DNA of 64,000 nt, taken from NCBI GenBank assembly GCA_025331565.1, contig JAFREQ010000009.1, positions 8,669,501 through 8,733,500 of the forward strand. The letters run 5' to 3'. Both the position numbers and the translations under genes were made by a program. Below the pieces are notes generated by a model. That model worked only from the letters and a program-made list of their open reading frames with translations, was not told the origin of the DNA and ran no database searches. The DNA is from Holacanthus passer (lineage: Eukaryota > Chordata > Actinopteri > Pomacanthidae). Positions 36,901-45,900 of the stretch are shown one piece after another. Every line of letters begins with the position of its first letter. The first letter of the stretch is position 1.

Positions 36901-39900
36901 GAAGCATTATTGACTGAATGTGTTAACGTAACCCAGGTGGGAGTCGGGAGTGCTTTCAGATCCCACACAACCACTCACAGTATTTGAGGCCACTTCTGAC
37001 GTATGACTCATCATTTGGATGATTAAAAAAGTGTCTCACATGTTAACAAACGTTATCTGTTGAATTGGCAGAATTACAGCAAGGTACAGAGGAGCCAGCC
37101 ATCTTTGGAAATGGCTTTCCTTGTTTACATATCCGAGTGTACAGCGTGCCCTATTTTTTTACACACAGAAACTTTGTGTATTAGTGGGTGGATCCATTCA
37201 AATAACATTAGAGAGTAATTTAAATGTCAAAAAATAAAAACATTTCATAACAGACGGGCCCAGATCCATTTAAATATTGTTCCCTTTAAGGTTAGTTCAG
37301 TGTTTAAAGCAAAACACTATTAGATATAATGGTTTAATTCTAAGTTTTATCAACCACATTCTCAGCTACAAGGCATTTAAAAGGATAACATCAGCCACTC
37401 AACAGGTGACTTGCTTGTGTGGTTGTTCCTCTATGCCCAACACATACTTTAGCAGTATATAACCAAACAGCTGCCTGCCTATACCCTTTACACTAAGGTG
37501 TTTTACTACATCAAAACTTTTTACCAAATAAAAAATGTTTTAGCGTTTTTGCCTTCATTGGATAGACTGCCTCTCCAAATTGCATTTTTAATAGTTTGCA
37601 GTATCAAATCATTTAAGTCTGAACCATAATTTCAATTTCAATACTTGACTCAATTAAAAATTCAAGTGATGCCCTGATCATCCTACAGCCTGTTACATAT
37701 CGATCCACATATATCTATCAACAACAGTAAGACACGTGGAAGGAACCACCATGATTCAGCAAAAAAAAAAAAATAAAAATAATAATTGTATAATTTCATA
37801 GGTCATGAAAACTGTCAGGTCTCAGTCATGCTCACAGCGTGACTCTAGGGATGGAGGTGTCAGCCGGAGGGTCGGTCCACCACTGTAGTCCACACTGAAA
37901 TATCTCAACTATTATTGGATGGATTACCATGAAATTTTGTACAGGCATTCATGGCGCCCAAAGGTTGAATCCTAATGACGCTGGCAATCCTCTGACCCTT
38001 CCACTTGCACCACCATGAGGTTGATGTGTGGTTTTCATCAACCAACAACTATTGGATGGATTGCCATGAAATCTGGCACAAACCTCCTTGTCCCCCTTGG
38101 GTCACTTGTAATCACTTTGGTGATTCCTTTACTTTAATTTTAACTCTCTAACAGTTGGTGGTGCGAAGAAGTTAGTATCCCCCCATCTGAAATACACACG
38201 CTCCTGTGATGGTATGATTCAAACGGCCATGTACAATCTGTTTTCCTTGCGTCTGCAAACCTCACACAGCTGTTGGTTAACTGTTGTTGGTTGACATATA
38301 TACAAACATTAAATAGAAGGTCTTCTGCTTCTATGTCTGGTATGTTTGGAATTTTCTCAAAAAGAAGATACAGTCTGTGCAACATAATCTGATAAATTGA
38401 AGTCTGTCGCTGTTTTCCTTGAAATGAAAACATGTGGGAGTTCATGCCATACAGTAGATAAACGTGTATCTCAATGTGACCTGAACTGTCAGTGAGTTTT
38501 AATAAATCCTTCCTCTGGGTTTTTTTGGGTCAGGACAACCACAAACTAAGCTACATCCAGCAGCTGCGGCCCACTCAGACGGTCCAGCCCAGGATCAAGC
38601 TGAAGCTGTACGGACACTCCGGAGCCGGAAAGAGCACCCTGCTGGAGTCCTTGAAATGTGGCATCCTGCGCAGCTTCTTCAGGAGGAGGAGGACACGCAT
38701 GACCAACACAGCCCGCCACCCCAACTCCCCCATCAACTCCAAACCTGCTGGTAGGTGACAGACGGCTCTGGTGAAGCTGAGATAATCCTTCACAAGATTA
38801 AGCCTTCACCTGCCAAGGCTCAGAATGATTTATTCTTCCAAAACAGGCCAGAATAATTAATTTGCCATTCTGTTCGGTGCATAGCAACAGCATTCATTTA
38901 ATGCTTCTTCCCCTTTTCAGACATCCATCAAATTCATCCTGACATGCAGTGCAACAGTTTTGAACATTTTCAAGAGATTTTTGAAGCGTGAAAACAATAA
39001 TTCCAATTTACCACAACTTGGTTTCTTATTTATGTAGGTTTTGAAAAGAACCATCCTTGCAGTTAATCCAAAGATCTATATTTTGCTTTGCTTCATTGTC
39101 AGCATGAGTGGTTGCATTTTAGAACAAAATAGTCACTTTTACAGATGCAAACCATTTCCAGGAATTTTCTGCTGTTTGTCATCCAATTGAATGCCCCTGT
39201 GTGTGTGTAGGGTTTCTGTGTAGATATGTAGGATTGTTCCTCTGTGTCTTTTTTTTCTGACCTTGGAAACCCCTAGTGAGAGTATCAAAAAATGAATGCC
39301 TGCCAGTAACAGACCTCCCCCTTTCACAGATCTGACCCAGGGACACTGAGGAGAATGGGCTGAAAGCAAAACATAGAAAGCACCAGTTTTCACCAGGATA
39401 TCTCATATTTTTGCAAATAAAAACACATCCTGAGACAAATTTGAAAGATGCTATAGTCACACAAAAAATCACACCACACAAGCCACGCAATCAAAATGAA
39501 AAGCACAAACATTACCCTGCTTCTCACCGCTATTCACTCAGAAACTAACCCAGTCACCCTTGACCACAATTCCAGTAACCCTTAATATTAATCCCATTAC
39601 TCTTGTAACCCTAAGTGGAATCTTAAAGTAGAAAGTGTCGATCCTGGTTTTCAGAAAAGCTTTTTCTGGAGGTCAGTCCTGCACACAGCGACAGGTCTGT
39701 GGTAAGACTCCCTGACATGTTCAATGCAGTGTAAAAAAAACGAGCACACACACTTTGTCTTCAATCTCTCTGTATTTGCACCCTATCTGCCCTCCCTCAC
39801 ACACACATACATACCATTGTGTTTCCTTTAAGCGCTCTATTTTGCGGCGCTCAGAGCCATTACCTCCCAGACAGAGGTGATGCTCGCTCAGATAATGGTC

Positions 39901-42900
39901 AGTTACGTGAGTCGTATAGTATTACCGATCCCATCCTCTATACTATCTGAAAATCTGTAGCCTGTGTCAGAGCTGAAGGGAGGTTGAAAGAGCTTTTTCT
40001 CCTTCTTTCAACCCTAGCCGAATTCACTGACGGTCTTTATTGACTCTGTTATATCTGCAGCGATACGTGACATGAGTCCACAGTGAAGCACAAAGAAGCA
40101 GGGCTGAGAGGGAACAAGTGCTGCCGTGATGTCCATTTGTCTACTTTTTAGATTTCTATTCAAGCAGACTCAACACAAGCATCAATTTTCTTCTTTTGTG
40201 AGCCTGTCGAAAGCCAAAGTGCGGCGCGTTAAATGCATATTTACCTTTGTCTAGCTTCAATATTTATAACTGTATGATGCTGTTGGCCATAAAACTCAAC
40301 TTGACACCTGAAAGTGTTCTGCACTCTGCATCGCTTTCTGGCCTTTCAGGTTGTTTATGCTTCAGTTATTTGAGAGAGACTGATCTTTTATCCATTCACT
40401 TTAGCAATCTGTAAAACAGCACAGAACAGGAGAGGTTGTCAATACAACGTAAGGTTCTTAGTTTTCATTTTGTCATTTATAAACCATGCTTTCTTGTAAG
40501 AAACTTAGGGCTGTTATAAAAAGATAAGGTGTTGACACAGAGATATAAGCAGCTTTGCATCCCTGAAGTCCAAAGCTACAGCATCCGTTATTATTAAAAA
40601 AGCTGCCTGTCTCAGCCTTTTCGTTGTTAATGCAAGATGATGCAAGATGTCCCAAAACAACAAGTAAGAGGCCTTGATTCAGTTGACATGTCATGCATGA
40701 ATATATGAAGATTTAAAAAAAAAAAAAAAAAAGTTCAGCAAATTTGACTAAAGTTGAAGTAATCAGAGAATTTTGGTCGACCTTTTTTTGACATGACAAG
40801 CTCTGCAGTGGAGTATTGCCAGTGTGATTGCTGTTATGCATTTCACAGCTGAATATCACATGTCAACACCCTAAACTTCATTGACTTCTCTTATACTCTC
40901 TCCTCAGCATGGTTTTGTACTTGTTTTGTCACAGGGTGTGTTCACACCAAGCATGCCTGAAACAATCCAACTCAAGCATGTGCTGTCTTAAAATTCTGTT
41001 TGATTGGCTGTGTAAGAAGTTCTCTGATTGGTTATTTGGCAGATGCATTTCGACATTGGATCAGCTTGCATCAGACTCTGGAAGCTTTGTATAGTGAAAG
41101 CTTCTAAAACGCTAACCAGTAAACTTACTTGTGAATCCATGTGACATTTGTTTACAGCCCTGATTATGTCAAAATGAGGCAGTGTGGACTTAAACAAACT
41201 CAAAGCTGCAGCAAAAATGACATTTTCTGACTGTGGTTCAAGACCATAGAAAACGAACTGTAGGTGTGGTCCTCCAGAGTGTCAAGGAAATCCAAGCGTT
41301 GTCTGCATAGTGGATTTATTTGCAATAAAATAGCACCCCCATGTGTTAGCAAGTGTGTAGTTATTGGGTAGAAAATAAGAGTGGATGCAGATGTGCACTA
41401 TTAGAGAGAAGTGGTTATGAACATACACAAGTACAACTGAATGTATACTTACATTATATGATATATTATATTGGATCTGGATATAAATATGCTTTATATT
41501 TGACCATATTAATTCTGCCATTCTTAGCAGAATGGAAATGCCTCCAAAGGAGCATTTAGGCAATGATGCACAAAATCTATCCACTGAAACAACAGATGCA
41601 AAAACCTATAAAAAAATTTCAATAGTGCTGTTTATTCACATTAAATAATTCACTAAATCTGACCCTGCTGTAGACATCCATTAACCGTTTCCCCTCTTTG
41701 TGTCTTTCCCTCTGTGTTTAGTGTCGGTGAGCATTTCCAACTTGTACCCTGGTTGTGAGAATGTGAGTGTGCGGAGTCGCAGCATGATGTTTGAGCCCAG
41801 CCTTACCAAAGGTGTCCTGGAGGTCTTCTCCCCTGTCCACAACGCTCTGTCCTCGGCTGATGAACAGGCCACGAAAGCTATCGACATCCAGCACGCCAAT
41901 ATCCACGGTGAGAACCCAAGACACTTTCTCAACCTACTTATTTATTTATTTTATCTTTTAAGGTGTGAATATTCATGGTTAACGTTACACTTTTAATATG
42001 AAATAACTTCCTGTGGTAAATGAGATATTGCTCAATGAGGAAGAGACAAACTAAGGATAGTGATGAATAATAAACTCAACAACAATTATAATATGCTCTT
42101 TCTCCATAGGTGTGGGGGATTTCAGCGTGTGGGAGTTTTCAGGGAACCCGGTCTATTACTGCTCCTACGACTACTTTGCAGCCAACGACGCCACAGCGAT
42201 CCACCTGGTCTTATTCAGCCTGGAGGAACCGTACGAGACCCAGCTAGGACACATCACCTACTGGCTGAACCTGCTGAAAGCCCTCACCCTGCCACAGGAT
42301 AACATTGGTGAGGATGGGGAGGAGGATGTGAGCAGTCGCAACCATATTCTAACCGTGACTGCATTAATGGATCAATGGACAAATTAATATATATCCTGGT
42401 TGTCCTAAAATATTGGATACCAGTTTCCATACAGAAAAAATGACCAACCAATTGAGCAAAACTTTTCCAGGAGCATTTCCTTAATTATATTAACATAATC
42501 TCAATAATAGCTTGTGGTTGAGAAATTAATCTTTTCAAAATGCAATTTTTTAATGTAAAAAACTGACTGAAATTTGAAACGCCTGTGTTCCTTGGATTGT
42601 GATTTGACATTTTCAGTAGTTTCACCTGACAACAATCTTGAAAAGATCATCAGTAAAGATTATGGCCTTTGTGATGCCTTTTTTTTTTTATCATGTCATC
42701 TCTTACCAGAAAACATGGAATTTCACCAAACAGTGTCTAGAAAATCTGTTTTTGGATACTGATCTTGTTTTGTGGATGAATACACAAATTTGTTCTGATG
42801 GCTACTGAATAGGCTGGCAGTCTTCATATTGTTGTTAAATGTTAAGTTAAAAGTCTTGTGTGATTTGACCGGTTTTGTGTTCGTTTTGTCTGACTGTGTG

Positions 42901-45900
42901 CATGTGTTTTCATGTGTGTGTTTCATGTCCAGCTTTCGGAGGTCGGATCCAGCAGCCTCTGGTGGTCGTCTTGGTGGCGACACACGCTGACCTCGCTGAC
43001 ATCCCCAGAGCTTTCTCTGGAGAGTTCACCTACGACAAAGAGAAGGCACTGCTCAAGGAAGTCAGGAACAGGTTAGGATTCAAATCACAGCACACAACGA
43101 GGATATGGAGATTAATTTGTCGTTGTTTGTTTTTGTTGGATGATTTTTATTCACCACATGGCACTTCTCACGGTGCAGAGGCAAATGGTTCTGTTATAAA
43201 CTGACTTATAGCAGGCAAAATAAAGTAATGTCAAATGTTACTACAGTACCCATGAGCATCAGTAACATACCATAGTGGCATAAACTATGTAAATTGAATG
43301 CCAGTGATCAATGTTATTAGTGGTGCTTACACCTGTTTGACCATTCACAATGTTTGCATGAGAACGTTGTGTGGCACTTGATTGTTCCCCAACTTTCCAC
43401 TATACAGGGGTGGCCCTTCATATAACTCAGTACTCCTGCAAAGAGTTTTAAGATTTTAAAATGGTGGTGTTTTTTCTTTTCAGGTTTGGAGTCGACCTGC
43501 AGATCAGTGACAAGCTGTTTGTGATGGACGCTGGAGCCTCAAACTCCAGAGATGTGAAACTGCTCAGGAGTCACCTGCAGGAGCTTCGCACCAACATTGT
43601 CTCTGTGAGCTCTGCAAACACCCACACACACACACAAAATGTCTCTCCCATCTTGATTAATTAACCAATCAAAAACAGACAGTAATTATATGAAAATACT
43701 ATATTTGCCTGGTTGGAATAAACACAATTTCCTTACTAATCTTCTGTTCTATCTGGAATATTGTTTTTCTTCATGTGTTTAGCTATCAGTTTAGTTAATA
43801 CACTCAGCTAATCTGAAGAAATGATAACATACAGTGAATCAACCCACCCCTCCTTCTCCTCTGTGCAGAGGTGTAGTCCCATGACGCTGCTGTCAGAGCG
43901 TTTGCTGACCACCCTGCCGACCTGGAGGAAGCAGAGCGGGCCCAACCAGCTGACGTCGTGGCAGCAGTTTGTGAGCGACGTCCAAGAGCAGATCAACCCC
44001 CTGGTCAGCCAGGATCACCTCCGCACCCTGGCCCTGCAGCTCCACAGCATGGGGGAGGTACGTGTTTGCTTATCAGCTTTAAACCAGGCTGTGTGTAGCT
44101 ACAGGAAAATAGAATAATAATATGTTTTTTTAGGAGGTCAGAACACAGTGAACATAAAAAGCTTTCCAAACTTTAGAGCTCACACATGAGACAACATAAT
44201 TTTACATATAAGAATAATTAAGAACATCTTTATTATAAAAGTCAGGAAAAAATCTTTTTGTATGGCAGCTGGGAGACAAAAATCAAAGGTATTTATTTCA
44301 TGCCTGACTTAGTCATCATCTGACTGTCAGTGCAGCAGACTACCACCAGGCTGTGCTGTTTGTTCATGAATAAGTTAAAACAAACCTTTGTTTTCATCAG
44401 TAAACAATTACCCAGAATGAGTCTGCAGCAGGAACATGTTGTTTCTCTGTTTATGTGCTAGAATGACTCAGCTCAGGTATTATGTATTTGCTCAAATTAA
44501 GCACACTGGGTGTCCTATTTTACTATCATTGCAACAAGTATGCATCCTCTTTTGGGTATGTTTGTTTTGTATCTTTGTCAATATGTTTTGGCACATTTCA
44601 TTTTCTCTTCACATTTTCCTGAATATTTCTCATCTTTTTTTTCATCCACAACTGTTTCCCCCTCATTACTTTATTTCACTCTGTTTCTCCACACCTATGT
44701 TACTGTCAACTTACTCCTTGTGTCCTCTCTCACCATCTTTCCTCTCTCCTCCTCCTTCCACAGATCAACATCATGCAGAGTGAGACGGTGCAGGATGTTG
44801 TTCTACTGGAGCCTCGTTGGCTCTGCAGCAACGTCCTCGGCAAGCTGCTCTCTGTGGAGACGCCCAAGGCCATCCACCACTACAGGGGGCGCTACAGGCT
44901 GGAGGAGGTGCAGGCTCTGGCTCCTGAGAGTGACGTGGATGAGCTGCTGCAGATCCTGGATGCAATGGACGTGTGCGCCCGTGATGCCACCAACCCCTCC
45001 ATGGTGGATGTTCCTGCCCTCATCAAGACAAACGGCCTCCACCGCTCCTGGACCGAAGAGGAGGAGGAGGAGTCACTGATCTACGGCGGGGTACGACTTG
45101 TCCCTGCGGAGCACCTTACCCCCTTCCCCTGTGGCCTGTTTCACAAACTGCAGGTGAACCTGTGTCGCTGGAGCCACCAGCAGAAGCCCGAGGAGGAGGG
45201 CGGGGAGGATTTCGATGGAGATATCCACCTGTGGACCAACGGAGCAAAGGTGAGCCAGGCAGGAGTAGAGGCCATGATCCTGCTGGTCAACCATGGCCAG
45301 GGGTTGGAGATTCAGGTGCGCGGGCACGACTCAGAGCGGGCCAAGTGCTACACCCTGTTGGACACCATCTCTAGTATAACAGAGAACCTGCTGGCCTCCA
45401 CGCTCCCTGGACTGCTCACAGCCAAGTACTACCTGAGTCCTCAGCAGCTGCGGGAACACCACGCCCCCATCATGATCTACCAACCCAAAGATTTCTTCCG
45501 GGCCCAAGTCCAGCGCGAAACCTCGCTCACTAATACCATGGGCGGCTACCGAGAGAGTTTCAGCAGCATTCTGTCTTTCGGCTGTGCTGAAATTTACCAG
45601 CAGGGGACTCTGGGAACGGACATCCACATATCAGATGTCCCCCTGCTGGCTCGCAGGAAGCTCTGCCGCATGCTGGACCCTCCTGACGCTCTGGGGAAAG
45701 ACTGGTGCCTGCTGGCCATGAACCTCGGCCTCACAGACTTGGTGGCCAAACACAGCAACGGGACTCCAAATGGCACCCCTGAGCTTGACTCGGGCCCAGA
45801 CTCTCAGCAGTCCACGCTGCAGCCGAGCCCAACAGCAGCACTGCTACAGGAGTGGAGCTTGCGGGCAGACAGCACGGTCGGTGTGCTAATGGCCAAACTG

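Noticed and set aside
44510..45079. 189-codon + strand frame overlapping exon 26
   Set aside because: It is an alternative frame over the real dapk1 exon; its tail is an Arg-, Trp- and Cys-rich shadow of the GC-rich coding sequence.
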